Assembly: GCF_001704415.2 (NCBI RefSeq)
Contig: NC_030808.1
Location: 83,360,594-83,424,593 of the forward strand
DNA: 64,000 nt
From: Capra hircus
Lineage: Eukaryota; Chordata; Mammalia; Artiodactyla; Bovidae
Direction: 5' to 3'
The translations under genes were made by a program, and so were the position numbers. The notes below the pieces were generated by a model. It ran no database searches. It was not told the DNA's origin and saw nothing but the letters and a program-made list of their open reading frames with translations. Shown piece by piece: positions 11,742-23,200 of this stretch. Numbering within the stretch: the stretch's first letter is position 1; every line of letters begins with the position of its first letter.

Positions 11742-11964
11742 GGGGTTTCCCTGATGGCTCAGTGGTAAAGAATCCACCTGCCAATGCAGGAGACGTGAGA
11801 TGTGGGTTCGATCCCTAGGTCAGGAAAATCCCCTGGAGAAAAGAATGGCAACCCACTCCAGTATTCTTGCTTGGGAAATCCCAAGGACAGAGGAACCTGC
11901 GGGGCTACAATCCATGGGGTCACAAAAGACCCACAACTTAACAACTGAACAACAACAAAACAAA
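11742..11964 (+). mobile_element. Bov-tA SINE
   Basis: Head GGGTTTCCCTGATGGCTCAG, B box GGGTTCGATCCC, then BovA and a CAACAACAAAACAAA tail. Imperfect 11-bp duplication GGTGRTCATTT at 11731-11741 and 11965-11975 (one mismatch). Confidence 0.93.
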
Positions 11965-11975
11965 GGTGATCATTT

Positions 11976-13339
11976 ACTGAGAAATTATATTAAAAAGAGA
12001 TAACCAAATATTTTTTAAAAATCAGATTGTAGGATGGAATATGTAAGTATGAACCCATTTTAAAATCATGCATGTATATACATATATACATACTATTATA
12101 TATCCATAAGATAACTAATTTGGGGTAAAGGAATAGTAAGGAATTTTACTTTTTAGTTTTTGCTTAGTTGAAATTTTTATTTTTTGAAAAATAGCTAACA
12201 TAATTGTTTTTGTAAAATGAAAATGAGAATTCAGATTATGAAATCTGTGTTCCTAAAGAAAAATATTGTCTGAAGAAAAGCGTTAAATCTGAAATGCTAA
12301 GACTTCATGTTAGACACATGAGCTGATAACAAACTGGTGGTTTAAGAGTTAAAAAAGAAAAACACTTCTCTCCGTGGGCTGGGTGAGAAGGAACAGATTT
12401 CTAAGCATGCCTTACATGGCTTTGGAAGCCAGTAAGACAGGTGCTGTAAGAGCTGAAGCAGCTGCTTGTTTCTAAGACTGTTTCTTTCATGGATGGGCTT
12501 ATTCGTATATTCCTCCTCACCCCTCTCCCTGGCCTTTTTCTTTTTTTCCTTGAAATGTTTATAATGCCAATACGTTTATCCCCATTAGATCATAGACTAG
12601 GAAAGGTGATTAAAGCAAATCTCTTTGTTCTCATTACTCTTTATCTGTGCATAGAACCTGTTTCTTCACAGGAGGGGAATTATTGAATGAAGAAGTATGC
12701 TTTTAAAGCAGATTCTCCATTGTTGCACTATACTTTCTAGTTGAGACATGATTCATGGGACGGCTACTATATATTTTCTATTTAAGAAAAGAACAACTTG
12801 TTAATCAGATTTTGCTATCCATTCTTAAAACACATAGGTGCTCACCTGAGCATGCACACAAATCCTTATAAGGACTTGAATTCAGGTGTAAATTATTGCC
12901 CTAATTTTACTAGAGTTGAATCCTAAGAGCTTTACAGTCTTGTTGATCATGAGAGAGGAAGTAATATGAAAGATGAATATGAAGATTTCTGAATCCTAAA
13001 CTTGCAGCATTACGTATACTACTGTTGCTTTTCTTTCTTTCCCCATTATAAAATTTGTGAAATATTTGCCTACATGCTTCGGCTGTCAGTTGTTTCATTC
13101 TGTGACTCAAGACAACAAAAGTTTGAGTCTCTTAATGCAAGTTTTATGAGTATCTAAACAGCCTTTCTGACAGTAATGCAATCTTATGTTCGTGGGGTTC
13201 TGTCAGTAGACTCCTTGGTAAAATACTGATTCCTTGGGGCTAAGGGATGAAACCCAAGAGATGACACACTGATTAAAATACATGCTTATCAAGACCCATA
13301 TTTTATTTAATTGTTGTGGACCAGGGAGAGTCAAAAATT
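11976..13339. other. Unique intron/flank
   Basis: About 1.36 kb without a recognised repeat, apart from a short TATA-rich patch near 12070-12110. A 65-codon frame at 12489-12686 begins with hydrophobic low-complexity sequence and is not convincing as a gene. Confidence 0.4.
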
Positions 13340-13355
13340 AGGGGTTTGCTTTTTC

Positions 13356-13514
13356 TTTTTAATTAAGTCTTTATTGAATTTGTTACAATATTGCTTATGT
13401 TGTTTATGTCCTGGTTTCTTGGCCATAGGGCATATGGGATCTTAGTTCCCCAACCAGGGATCGAACCTGCATTGGAAGATGAAGTGTTAACCACTGGACC
13501 AGCAGGGAAGTCCC
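13356..13514 (-). mobile_element. tRNA-derived SINE (CHR/ART2-type short form)
   Basis: The tRNA-like head lies at the right (complement of GGACTTCCCTGCTGGTCCAG). A perfect 16-bp duplication AGGGGTTTGCTTTTTC at 13340-13355 and 13515-13530 bounds it. Confidence 0.92.
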
Positions 13515-13631
13515 AGGGGTTTGCTTTTTCACTGGCTATTCCCCCCTCCCCTTTTTTTCTTTTTAGAAGAAAATGTACTTAAAGTATTAGAAAATGAATG
13601 CATACCTGTAAGTTTGGTAACACCAACTGCT

Positions 13632-13845
13632 ATTGTTCTTTAGCCACTAAGCCATGTCTGACTCTTGCGACTCCATGGACTGTAGCCCACCAGGCTCCTC
13701 TGTCTATGGGATTCTCCTGGCAAGAATACTGGAGTGGGTTGACATTTCCTCCTCCAGGGGATCTTCCCAGACCACGGATCAAACCCACATTCCACATCTC
13801 CTTCATTGGTAGGCGGATTCCTTACCACTGAGCCACCAGGGAAGT
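13632..13845 (-). mobile_element. Bov-tA SINE
   Basis: BovA complement at left, tRNA head complement at right (CTGAGCCACCAGGGAAGT). Perfect 11-bp duplication CACCAACTGCT at 13621-13631 and 13846-13856. Confidence 0.95.
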
Positions 13846-13902
13846 CACCAACTGCTGTAACAGCTTCTAAATTGTACTGGATTAATACACTCCATTACAG
13901 GG

Positions 13903-14028
13903 TCCCTTGGAGAGGGAAATGGCAACCCACTCCAGTACTCTTGCCTGGAAAATTCAGTCGATGGAGGAGCCTGGTAAGCTACAGTCCATGGGATTGCAAA
14001 GAGTCGCACACGACTGAGCAACTTCACG
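13903..14028 (+). mobile_element. BovA monomer
   Basis: A single BovA unit (GGAAATGGCAACCCACTCCA through CACACGACTGAGCAACTTCA) without the tRNA head, consistent with a 5'-truncated SINE. Confidence 0.85.
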
Positions 14029-14410
14029 GTGTCCCTGGCCAAGTGGCTCTTTTCCCTTAGAGTGTTTCAGGGACCCTGCCTACTTCTGTCTTGTGGTTCT
14101 GTTTACTGCTTGCTCCGAGTTGTCATCTTGTAGCCTGAAGATAGGGAAAGAGACAGTGGTGAAGACATACTCATTTCTGAAATGCCCCAGCTCTTCATTT
14201 TTGCTCATCTCCCACTAGCATTCTGTGGCTACTTGGCAGGAACTGCAGGTGGGGAGGGTGAGTGGGAGATGTACTTTCTGGCCAGACAGCTGCCTTTCAG
14301 TGATAATGCCACTGTATGCAGGAGGAACTGTGAATGTTGAGTGGGGAGCTATCCGTCTTTGCCTTAGTAAAACTGAGGCATCTCATAGCAAAAACATCCA
14401 AATATATAAG

Positions 14411-14862
14411 TCCCTCTAGTCAAGGCTATGGTTTTTCCAGTAGTCATGTATGGATGTGAGAGTTGGACTGTGAAGAAGGCTGAGCGCCAAAGAACTGATG
14501 CTTTTAAACTGTGGTGTTGGAGAAGACTCTTGAGAGTCCCTTGGACTGCAAGGAGATCCAACCAGTCCATCCTAAAGGCGATCAATCCTGGGTGTTCTTT
14601 GGAAGGAATGATGCTAAAGCTGAAACTCCAGTACTTTGGCCACCTCATGCGAAGAGTTGACTCATTGGAAAAGACTCTGATGCTGGGAGGGATTGGGGCA
14701 AGAGGAGAAGGGGACGACAGAGGATGAGATGGCTGGATGGCATCACCGACTCAATGGACATGAGTTTGAGTGAACTCCAGGAGGTGGTGATGGACAGGGA
14801 GGCCTGGCGTGCTGCGATTCATGGGGTCGCAAAAATCAGACATGACTGAGTGACTGAATATT
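14411..14862 (+). mobile_element. BovB LINE 3' fragment
   Basis: Sense BovB tail beginning in coding AMVFPVVMYGCESWTVKKAE and running to the CATGACTGAGTGACTGAA end. The reading frame 14428-14727 is open over most of its length and then shifts. A 14-base direct repeat (TGAATATTGGATAC) follows at about 14857-14884. Confidence 0.9.
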
Positions 14863-15054
14863 GGATACTGAATATTGGATACATATATATGTGTATATAT
14901 ACTGGAACTGGATACATATATATGTAAACAGTGTAAGTGATTACATTTTGTACTGTATCTTGCTTATTTTTTTGAAACAATATGGTTTGAACTTTTTTTC
15001 TGGTTAGTACGTATAGATCTATCTGACTGTATTTAATAGCTCTCTAGTATTCTG

Positions 15055-15249
15055 GTGGGCTGCAGTCCATGAGGTCGCTAAGAGTTGAATACAACTGAGC
15101 GACTTCACTTTCACTTTTCACTTTCACGCACTGGAGAAGGAAATGGCAACCCACTCCAGTGTTCTTGCCTGGAGAATCCCAAGGACAGGGGAGCCTGGTG
15201 GGCTGCCATCTATGGGGTCGCATAGAATCGGACACGACTGAAGCGATTT

Positions 15250-15281
<32 letters not shown>

Positions 15282-15288
15282 CAGCAGC
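15055..15288 (+). mobile_element. Bov-A2 SINE, 5'-truncated, with expanded CAG tail
   Basis: Truncated within its first BovA unit, then a complete second unit, ending in a (CAG)n run of about 13 units interrupted by one TAG (about 15251-15290). Duplication AGTATTCTG at 15046-15054 and 15289-15297. Confidence 0.92.
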
Positions 15289-15385
15289 AGTATTCTGTTG
15301 TCTGGCTGTTTCATCTTTTATTTAACCAGTCCCTTATTAATGGACATTTGCCCTAGAAGAATAATACCATAATAAACATCTTAGT

Positions 15386-15603
15386 TGGGGCTTCCCTGGT
15401 GGCTCAGAGGGTAAAGCGTCTGCCTACAATGCGGGAGACCTGGGTTCGATCCCTGGGCTGGGAGGATCCCCTGGAGAAGGAAATGGAACCCACCCCAGTA
15501 CTCTTGCCTGGAAAATCCCATGGTCTGTGAAGGCTTGTAGGCTACAGTCCATGGGGTTGCAAAGAGTTGGACACGACTGAGAGACTTCACTTCACTTCAC
15601 TTC
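15386..15603 (+). mobile_element. Bov-tA SINE
   Basis: Intact head (GGGCTTCCCTGGTGGCTCAG), B box GGGTTCGATCCC, BovA body and CTTCACTTCACTTCACTTC tail. Perfect 12-bp duplication AAACATCTTAGT at 15374-15385 and 15604-15615. Confidence 0.95.
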
Positions 15604-15759
15604 AAACATCTTAGTACTCACTTATCTTGTACTTGTGATAAGATTTCCTTAGATTAAATTCCTAGACATGGAAATTCTTTGCCAGAAGACCACATATTAA
15701 ACATTTTGACAGATATTTCTAAACTGATAAACATTTTTTAAAAAGTACCAATTATTTAT

Positions 15760-16085
15760 GGGCTTCCCTGGTGATCCAGTGGTTAAGAATCTGTCTTGCA
15801 ATTTAGAAGACCCTAGTTCAAATCCTGGTCCAGGAAGGTCCCACATTCTGAGGGGCAAGTAAGCCCTTGAGCCACAACTATTGAGCCTGTTCTCTGGAAC
15901 CCATGAGTCTCAACAGCTGAGCCCACATGCAGCAACTACTGAAGCCCATGCTTTAGAGCCTGTGCTTCGCAACAAGAGAAGCCACTGCTATAAGAAGTCT
16001 GTGCACTGCTAGTAGAGAGTAGTCACCACTCTCCACAATTAGAGAAAGCCCACACACAGCAACAAAGACCCAGCACACCCCCCAA
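15760..16085 (+). mobile_element. CHR-type SINE, near full length
   Basis: Head GGGCTTCCCTGGTGATCCAG followed by the CHR body (GAGCCTGTGCTTCGCAACAA, AGAGAAAGCCCACACACAGC) and a CCCCCAAAA end. ATTATTTAT-like sequence flanks both sides. Confidence 0.8.
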
Positions 16086-16309
16086 AATTACTTATTTATA
16101 CTTTCACCTATAGAGAATCTGCCTACAGTGTTACCAACTCTATATGTTACTTATCTTTAAAAAATTGCCAATCCATCAGGCAGAAAAGACCTCATTCTGC
16201 TTTAATTTACATTTGTTAGTGAGGTTAAACATTATATACATACATATTCATTGGTGGTATTTCTTCTGTGAATTGTCTGTTCTCAGTCTATGCCTGAGGT
16301 ATGTTTTCT

Positions 16310-16735
16310 ATGGTCGTTGTTACAAATCACCACAAACCTGATGGCTTAAAACAACAAAAATTTATTTTCTCATAGTTCTAGAGGCCAGAAGTCCAGAATC
16401 AAGGTACTTGCCCCACCTGACCCTCCACTCCTCTAGGGGCTCTAGAGGAAGCTCAGTTTCTGATGTCTTCCAGTCTCTGATGGCTCCAGGTGTTCTTATT
16501 GGCTTGTGGCCGCATCATTCCAATCTCTGTCTCCATGGTCTTCTCCTGTTCCCCCCTCTCTTATATGATTGCATTCTGGGCATGGGACAATTCACAAGAG
16601 GCTCTTCCTCTCAAGAGTGTTAATCACATCTTCAAAGACCCTTTTTCCAAACAAGGTAATGTTCACAGGTATTGACAGGTATTGAGGATTAGGAATAGCT
16701 GTATCTTTTTTCTTTTTGAAGGGAGGGGACCATCC
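16310..16735 (-). mobile_element. Old LTR-like repeat, probably MaLR/MLT1 type
   Basis: The left end (TTGTTACAAATCACCACAAA, GGCTTAAAACAACAAAAATT) matches in complement the MLT1-type LTR 3' portion. The rest (TTCTAGAGGCCAGAAGTCCA, AATCACATCTTCAAAGACCC) follows the expected order. Heavily diverged; the family name is uncertain. Confidence 0.45.
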
Positions 16736-17030
16736 AACCCACTCTACCTATTTCTTGTTAATTGTATTAATGTAAGAGCTCCTTATATTCTAGGGAAATA
16801 AGCCTTTTATTAGCCACATGTGCTGTAAAGTTTTCCAGTTTTTACGTTCCTGTTGAGTTTGTTAAAGGTATGTTTGGCTTGCCAACATTGTTTACAAATT
16901 AGCTAACACAGTCTTTTCTTTTTTTAAACTCAGTCTTTTATTGAAATTTGTTACACTTTGAAAGACTGTTCCAATTCCAGGATTATAAAAATGTTCTCCC
17001 ATATTTTAGTATTTTTGTCATTTCATTATT

Positions 17031-17223
17031 CAGTCGTGTCTGACTCTTTGCGACCCCACGGACCGTAGCCTGTCAGGCTCCTCCATCCATGGGATTTTCC
17101 AGGCAAGAGTGCTGGAGTGGATTGCCATTTCCTTCTCCAGGGGACCTTCCCAACCTAGGAATCGAACCCGAGTCTCCCGCATTGCAGGCAGACACTTTAC
17201 CATGGGCGCCATCAGGGAAGCCC
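17031..17223 (-). mobile_element. Bov-tA SINE
   Basis: Minus-strand element. The duplication TTTCATTATT at 17021-17030 and 17224-17233 flanks it. The BovA 3' end is slightly shortened. Confidence 0.92.
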
Positions 17224-17364
17224 TTTCATTATTTAATGAATCAATAATGGTTGGAGTTTATTTTGATGCAAGAAGTGAAATTTGGATACAATTAAAAATT
17301 TTTGACAATAAAAAAATACCTCTATATAGCACCTACCATATATTAAGAATTTTTCTTTAGTTTT

Positions 17365-17535
17365 CTAACATTAACTCAGTTCTTACAACAACCATACTAG
17401 GTGGATGTATTATAGTTTCCCGCATTTTCAGATCAGGAAATCTAAGGCACAGGGAAGTTCACTGACTTGCTTGCGATTATTCTGCTATATGTGGCAGAGC
17501 CAGGGTTTGAACTCAGGCATTGTGTACTGAGGTAA
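17365..17535 (-). mobile_element. MIR SINE
   Basis: Complement of MIR: CTTACAACAACCATACTAGG, TCAGGAAATCTAAGGCACAG, and GGCAGAGCCAGGGTTTGAAC in the expected order. Confidence 0.75.
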
Positions 17536-17637
17536 TTGCCTCTTTGCTTTATACCCTTTTGGCTTACAAAAGGTTTCCTAGGGCTTTCAGATAGTGAGGG
17601 AATGTTTAATGTCCCTCTTGCCCCTTGGGAAATGCCA

Positions 17638-17771
17638 ACTTTTTTTCTTTTTCCTTTTTTTTTGCCACACCAGGCGGCTTGTGGGATCTTAGTTTCCTGA
17701 CAACGGATTCGAACCTGTGTCCCCTGCAGTGGTAGCTCAGAATCTTAACCACAGGACCACCAGGGAAGTCC
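17638..17771 (-). mobile_element. tRNA-derived SINE (CHR/ART2-type short form)
   Basis: T-rich left end, then GTGGGATCTTAGTTTCCTGA and the complement of the tRNA head. 12-bp duplication TGGGAAATGCCA at 17626-17637 and 17772-17783. Confidence 0.92.
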
Positions 17772-17783
17772 TGGGAAATGCCA

Positions 17784-18955
17784 CTTTTATCATATACTAC
17801 ATCCCTATTTATATTTCAATCTAATTCTAATTTCCTTTCTGCTCGAGTTCTTCCAAGCGCATAACCAGTTCTATCAAACTTAATTCACAGTGAAAGAGAA
17901 AGAGATGACATTATATCAGTGGGGAATTTACAAGCAGTATTTCAAACCAAATCACCAATGGGTGGCAGTAATGTGGGTGTTCGAGGAAAACGTGTGGCCG
18001 CATCATTAAGATCATGGCTCAAAGAACTGAATCGTAAACTTAATTGGCTTCTGTTAAATCTGGTATACACAAATTGATTTCACATGCTATTTTAATTAAA
18101 TTAGATAATGTATGTAAAGCATCATCAATGAAAAAATTAATAGTCAATCTAAGGAAGAAATGGAAATTTTTATTCAAGCTAACCTGAGATGTATAACCAG
18201 GAGACAGTCTCTCAGAGAGCTTTGAGAACTGTTCTGAAGAGATAAGAGGGGGTAAGGCTGGTGTATATATGATTTTGATGAAGGAGTACATGCAGTCAAG
18301 CCTTCATCTTGGTAGAAGGTTACTGCTATTTGCGAGGAACAGATATCTTGGTTAATGGTTTCAGTGCTTTTCTAAGTATGAGAAGATGAAAGAACCAGAT
18401 GCATAAAATTTTCTCCTGGAAATATTTAAAACTGGCCTGTCTGAGGGCCAGTTCTTTCAGTTTTCCTAAAGCACAAAGAAGGTCCTCATCTTCGCCTTGA
18501 ATTCCTTTCAGGGTTATTGTAGGTCAGTGGCTAATGACTTGATTCTTGTAGGATTGGATGGTGGGCAATATACTTTATTTTACAATCCCTTTCCTTTCAG
18601 TCTTAATTTCAACTAAGGCTTGGAAGGCATTTCATGACCAATTTGTCCCACAACACTAAGAATGCTCATTCTTAGGTCAGGCATGGATTTTGTTCATAGG
18701 CCACTCAACGTACTATTACTGGACTAGGCCCTCATAACAAGAGCTAAAATCCTCTGGACCCACTGTCTTACTAGTCTGTTATTGTTCCCTCTTATTGCTT
18801 TATCCTATATCTAGAGTTACACTAGTACAATCATTGATCTTATAGAAATATATACGTGGTCAATGGTTTCAAGTTGCCTAATCACACATTTGGTAATGCA
18901 AGAAAAGATAATCTTGTAAAATAGGCACAATAAAAGTAATATAACTAGTAATATT
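17784..18955. other. Unique DNA, possibly old LTR-derived
   Basis: About 1.2 kb with no repeat I can name. Parts of 18170-18700 have the texture of an old LTR, but no terminal TG/CA or target duplication was found. Confidence 0.35.
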
Positions 18956-19222
18956 GAAAAAGCAAGAGAGTTCCAGAAAAACATTCTACTTCTGCTTTAT
19001 TGACTACACTGAAGCCTTTGACTGTGTGGATCACAACAAACTGAAAAATTCTTAAAGAGATGGGAATACCAGACCACCTTACCTGTCTCCAGAGAAATCT
19101 GTATGCAGATCAAGAAGCAACAGTTAGAACTGGACATGGAACAACAGACTGGTTCCAAATAGGGAAAGGAGTTGCAAAGAGTCTGACATGACTGAGTGAC
19201 TGAACTGAGAACTGAACTGAAC
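18956..19222 (+). mobile_element. BovB LINE with internal deletion
   Basis: A sense segment of RT domain (KAREFQKN... through DWFQIGKGV-type coding, 18956-19170) is joined directly to the extreme 3' end of BovB (GCAAAGAGTCTGACATGACTGAGTGACTGAACTGA). Against the longer copy at 37734-40585, about 860 bp is missing at the junction near 19170. The frame is degraded. Confidence 0.88.
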
Positions 19223-19597
19223 ATTAATAAGGTCATAAGTAAGTATTTAAGTTAAGAACTCCCATTAGGTGCATGCAGCCCAGTATCTGCCCAGGTGACT
19301 AATCTGTCTGTACCAGTTGCTGTCTTTAAGGGAAATGATATATTGACATTGTATACACAGAGTTCACCAAAGATGTCTGCACAGACAAGGTTACAGGATT
19401 GAGAAAGGAATGTTATTGTCTAAGGAGTTGTATATTTGGCTCCATAAAAGAAAAGTTGATCTTTATAGCTGAGTAAGTTTTTCTGCTATTGGGGAGGTCT
19501 GGTTAAGGCATAAGGAATGCCAAAAGGGAGAGAGGAGGCCAAAGGGCAGGGAAAAACTTTTACATTTAAAATTGTCATGTACAATATGAATTTTTAT

Positions 19598-19770
19598 TTT
19601 ATCAGCATGTAGCACAGTGCTCAATAGGTATAAAGTGCTCAATAAATGGTAATAATACTCACAACAGCCTTCTAGAAGGAGATATTATTATTATTCATTC
19701 CCATCTTATGGAGGGAGAACCTGAAGACTGAGGAGCTGGTCAGTGACAGAGCTGGGATGCCAGTCCAGTT
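19598..19770 (-). mobile_element. MIR SINE, fragmented
   Basis: 19655-19770 is the complement of MIR (CACAACAGCCTTCTAGAAGG, GACAGAGCTGGGATGCCAGT). The preceding bases (GCACAGTGCTCAATAGGTAT, GTGCTCAATAAATGGTAATA) look like a MIR 3' end in the other orientation, so two pieces may be joined. Confidence 0.65.
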
Positions 19771-20504
19771 TTTTTCATTCTACTTTCATAGTACCTGAAT
19801 GAATAAATACACTAAGAGAGGAGGGAAGGAATGTTTAGCCAGAGCCTCAGGGCTTTTTCTTAAGCAAAAATAAAATTATTTATCCATCTATTGCTCAAGT
19901 GTATAAGGTCATAGTATTTTGATTCCTTTGTGTTAAGATGTTTTTCCCTCTTAAGAGCTTTAGGAAGATGTGAAACTGTGGAAGAATGTATGGAAGAATG
20001 CCATGTTGAATAAGCATTAGTCATATTTTTAGTTTTCTCATCTCATCACATTAGATCATATTTTATTATTGTGATCATATTTTATTATTGTGCCCAGGAC
20101 ACTGCTTCTCTCTTGAATCCGAGGCTGGGAGTGGTCCTAGAATGAGAAGGGTAGGTAAGCAGTAAGGAGCCCACACTGAGCAGTAGGGTGGGACTTGGTG
20201 CTTGAAGGAGAGGTTAAACAAGTGCTCATGGCAGGGTTGGCTTGTTTCCTAGGGTGCTGATCTTAGAATCAACACAGAAGGAAAGGTAAGTTTACACCAT
20301 GTCGATCTAGTTTCAAAAATACTTTGAGTACATATAGATGATCATTTTTATTGAATGATAAGAGAAGCACTAGTGGAAAACTCAAATTAGAAGTTGCTTT
20401 TTTTTGTTTGTTTCTGAGGTGCATCTTTGTAAGCAACTGGGAAGAAACACGGATAGTCTAAAGTCAGATTTCAACGTGTGCTTGCTTGTCTGTTAAAGTA
20501 GCAG
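19771..20504. other. Unique DNA
   Basis: No repeat recognised. It contains an AG...GT-bounded 33-base segment (20253-20285) considered and rejected as an exon. Confidence 0.4.
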
Positions 20505-20640
20505 CATCAAGAGAGTTTGTTAGAAATGCAGAATCTCTGGGCCCACTCCAGGTCTACTAAATCAGAATCTGCATTTTAAAATGCATGTGATTTATATATC
20601 ATTGTAATTTGAGAACATTGCTCTGGAGCAGTATTGATTA
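20505..20640 (+). mobile_element. MER5A-like hAT-Charlie remnant
   Basis: Contains the MER5 core order: GTAGCAGCATCAAGAG, TTGTTAGAAATGCAGAATCT, GGCCCACTCCAGGTCTACTA, AATCAGAATCTGCATTTTAA. The termini are eroded. Confidence 0.75.
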
Positions 20641-20785
20641 AAATACAGGTCTTGTCACTTTGAAACCTAGTGCTAAAACTTGAGAGCCTTAAAGTGGGGA
20701 GGGATCAAGTATTTTCACAGATTTTCTTTATTTCCTGCAGGGCTTTGAGTGCTTTTTATTTAATATACCGCAGGTGCAGAGCTAG

Positions 20786-21055
20786 CTGGGAGAAGGCAAT
20801 GGCACCCCACTCCAGCACTCTTGCCTGGAAAATCCCATGGACGGAGGAGCCTGATGGGCTGTAGTCCATGGGGTCTCTAGGAGTCAGACACGACTGAGCG
20901 ACTTCACTTTCACTTTTCACTTTCATGTGTTGGAGAAGGAAATGGCAACCCACTCCGGTGTTCTTGCCTGGAGAATCCCAGGGGCAGGGGAGCCTGGTGG
21001 GCTGCCATCTCTGGGGTCGCACAGAGTCAGACACGACTGACGCGACATAGCAGCA
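20786..21055 (+). mobile_element. Bov-A2 SINE
   Basis: Full BovA dimer with a short AGCAGCAG tail. Duplication GCAGAGCTAG at 20776-20785 and 21056-21065. Confidence 0.95.
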
Positions 21056-21105
21056 GCAGAGCTAGTTTGCCTCTCCTGGAGTTATGAAGGACTACAGAAA
21101 GAAAG

Positions 21106-21418
21106 TGAAAGTGAAAGTCGCTCAGTCGTGTCCAATTCTTTGTGACCCTATGGACTATACAGTCCACGGAATTCTCCAGGCCAGGATACTGGAGTGGGTA
21201 GCCTTTCCTTTCTCCAGGGTATCTTCCGAACCCAGGGTTTGAACCCAGGTCTCCTGCATTGTGGGTGGATTCTTTACCAGCTGAGCCACAAGGGAAGCCC
21301 CAAAATACTGGAGTGGGTAGCCTATCCCTCTCCAGCAGGTCTTCCCGACCCAGGAATTGAACTGGGTCTCCTGCATTGCAGGCAGATTCTTTGCCAACTG
21401 AGCTATCAGGGAAGCCCT
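21106..21418 (-). mobile_element. Bov-tA SINE with duplicated tRNA-head segment
   Basis: 21106-21300 is a complete minus-strand Bov-tA. It is followed directly by a second segment (21302-21418) repeating the BovA/head junction and tRNA-like head (complement of GGGCTTCCCTGATAGCTCAG). The element has two heads. Confidence 0.85.
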
Positions 21419-22489
21419 GAGGGGAACATCATCTCCGTCTATTGTTGCTAAGGAAACTCTGCATAAAAACTTCCACCTTGGTGCAGTGCTTGTCTCATTC
21501 AAGGGCACAGTGTGGGATGTGTATAGTAATCAAGAATCTTAAACTTTTTTTTTTTTCGGTAATGAAAAAAAAAATAAAAGAAAAGAGATTTGGATAAGCA
21601 TTCAAAAACAGAAATCCTTATACCTAATAATATCTCATCACTTCTCAAAGCAATTTTAAACCACCATCTGCAGAGCCTGGGGCAAGAGTATACAAATAGA
21701 GGCCCACAAGCCACAGTTAAATAAAATGTACTGTTTTATCTTTTTCCCTGACAAACATACCCCATAAGAATAAGATTTAAAATATGCAAAGAGGTATGGG
21801 TTTTATATGAGTAAAAATCAGAAAATAGCAAAGATAAATAAATTGAATTATTGCATACATCTGAGTGTTGTGTTGATGGGCCAGTGAAATTTGGATGAAT
21901 CATAAAGAGATCTCTAATCCATAATCATTATTTTTTTCTCATCGTGTCAGCAAACACACTATTGTTATAATTGAGATTTTCACATAAGTTGAGCTCCATT
22001 GAGAGCAGAGATCTAAACTAAATGTGATCTAAATAAAATGTAATTGTGTTCAAGGAGTTTGAATTCTGAATATATTTGCATCATTAATTGGAAGGAAAAA
22101 TGTGAGAATGTTGATGGTTGGTAGTGCTTGTTTCATTATGTAAGAATCTCCAGCATTCATACCATGTTGAGAGGAAGACTTTGACAAGTTAATTAATTTG
22201 TTTTTTCTCTTACCTAAGCACTTCCGCTGCTCCAGTCCTCCCAGCACTCTGAAGCGGTGTTTGTCCCTGACATCAGCAGTGGCACAGCCCACAAATCATC
22301 ATAGCATTTGGATACAGTTCGCCTTTTCTTTTGAGGCTATAGACCAAGACATGTGGCGGTGTCTTCCCCTGGGGCCCCAGTGGTGTTGAGAGTAGCTCTT
22401 CAGGGTACAGTGTGCCCTACCAGTACTGAGCTCTGGATCATGAAGACAGAGGTAACTGTGTGATCTTTAACACATAGGTCTATGGGAGG
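21419..22489. other. Unique DNA
   Basis: Contains adjacent T- and A-tracts near 21547-21580. No gene supported. A 63-codon frame at 22198-22389 lacks any corroboration. Confidence 0.4.
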
Positions 22490-22680
22490 GAGGGCTACAG
22501 GGCTTGGGACAGGGGACAAGGAAACTTCCTAGTGGGATGGAAATGTTTCCTATCTTGATCTTTTCCATGGTTGTGTTAATGTATGTATCAAAATTCATCA
22601 AACTGTACACTTAAGATTTGCTCATTGTACTGCATATAAATTGTACTTCAATAAAATCCTATTAACATAAAAAATAAAGG
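22490..22680 (+). mobile_element. Old L1 3' UTR end, sense
   Basis: Terminal L1 series TTCATCAAACTGTACACTTA, TGTACTTCAATAAAATCCTA, followed by an A-rich tail. Confidence 0.7.
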
Positions 22681-23049
22681 TTACAGAGTGTACTTTTCTC
22701 CATGTAAACCATAGGATCTCACACAACTCTTTTATGTATTCCTTTCTCAGATGCCTGTATCCATGTACGCACACACATACCACATGCTTTCTTCTGTCTT
22801 TTTGAAACTGGCTTCAATCTTACCATACATATGATTTTTTTGTTCTTGAAATTATATCTTAATATCTTTTTCTATGAACATGATATTCATAATTGCATCA
22901 TGATTCTTCCATTTTTTTTACTTTTATAAGTAATATTCTAGTCTACATTTTTATGTGCAGAGTTTTTATTTTGTTGTTTTCTCATTCTATATATCCAGAT
23001 ATAGAATGAATAGGTAAAAGATTATGAAGATTTTGATGACTGTGTATTG
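22681..23049. other. Unassigned AT-rich DNA
   Basis: Nothing recognised with confidence. Confidence 0.35.
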
Positions 23050-23200
23050 AGGCTCTGTATTATAATGGTTAAGATGTTGGGCTTTGGAGTTTAGAATGAA
23101 CTAGGTTCAAATTCTCATTCTCCTTGGCCTTGGACCAGCAAATCTAGTTCCATATTGCTTGCTGTTAGAGTTGTTTTGAGGATTAAATAAATTTAAATAT
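23050..23200 (+). mobile_element. MIR SINE
   Basis: Sense MIR: TATAATGGTTAAGATGTTGG, TTGGAGTTTAGAATGAACTA, GGTTCAAATTCTCATTCTCC, GTTTTGAGGATTAAATAAA. Confidence 0.7.

Noticed and set aside
15389..15460. tRNA-like sequences with A and B boxes (here and in every Bov-tA or CHR head)
   Set aside because: They are SINE heads related to tRNA-Glu, lacking a complete cloverleaf and tRNA 3' end; no tRNA gene is present.
20253..20285. A 33-base segment with good acceptor (TTTCCTAG) and donor (GTAAGT) that could be an MCF2L2 micro-exon
   Set aside because: It translates to nothing resembling the family and its length alone is not evidence. Spliced reads would be needed.
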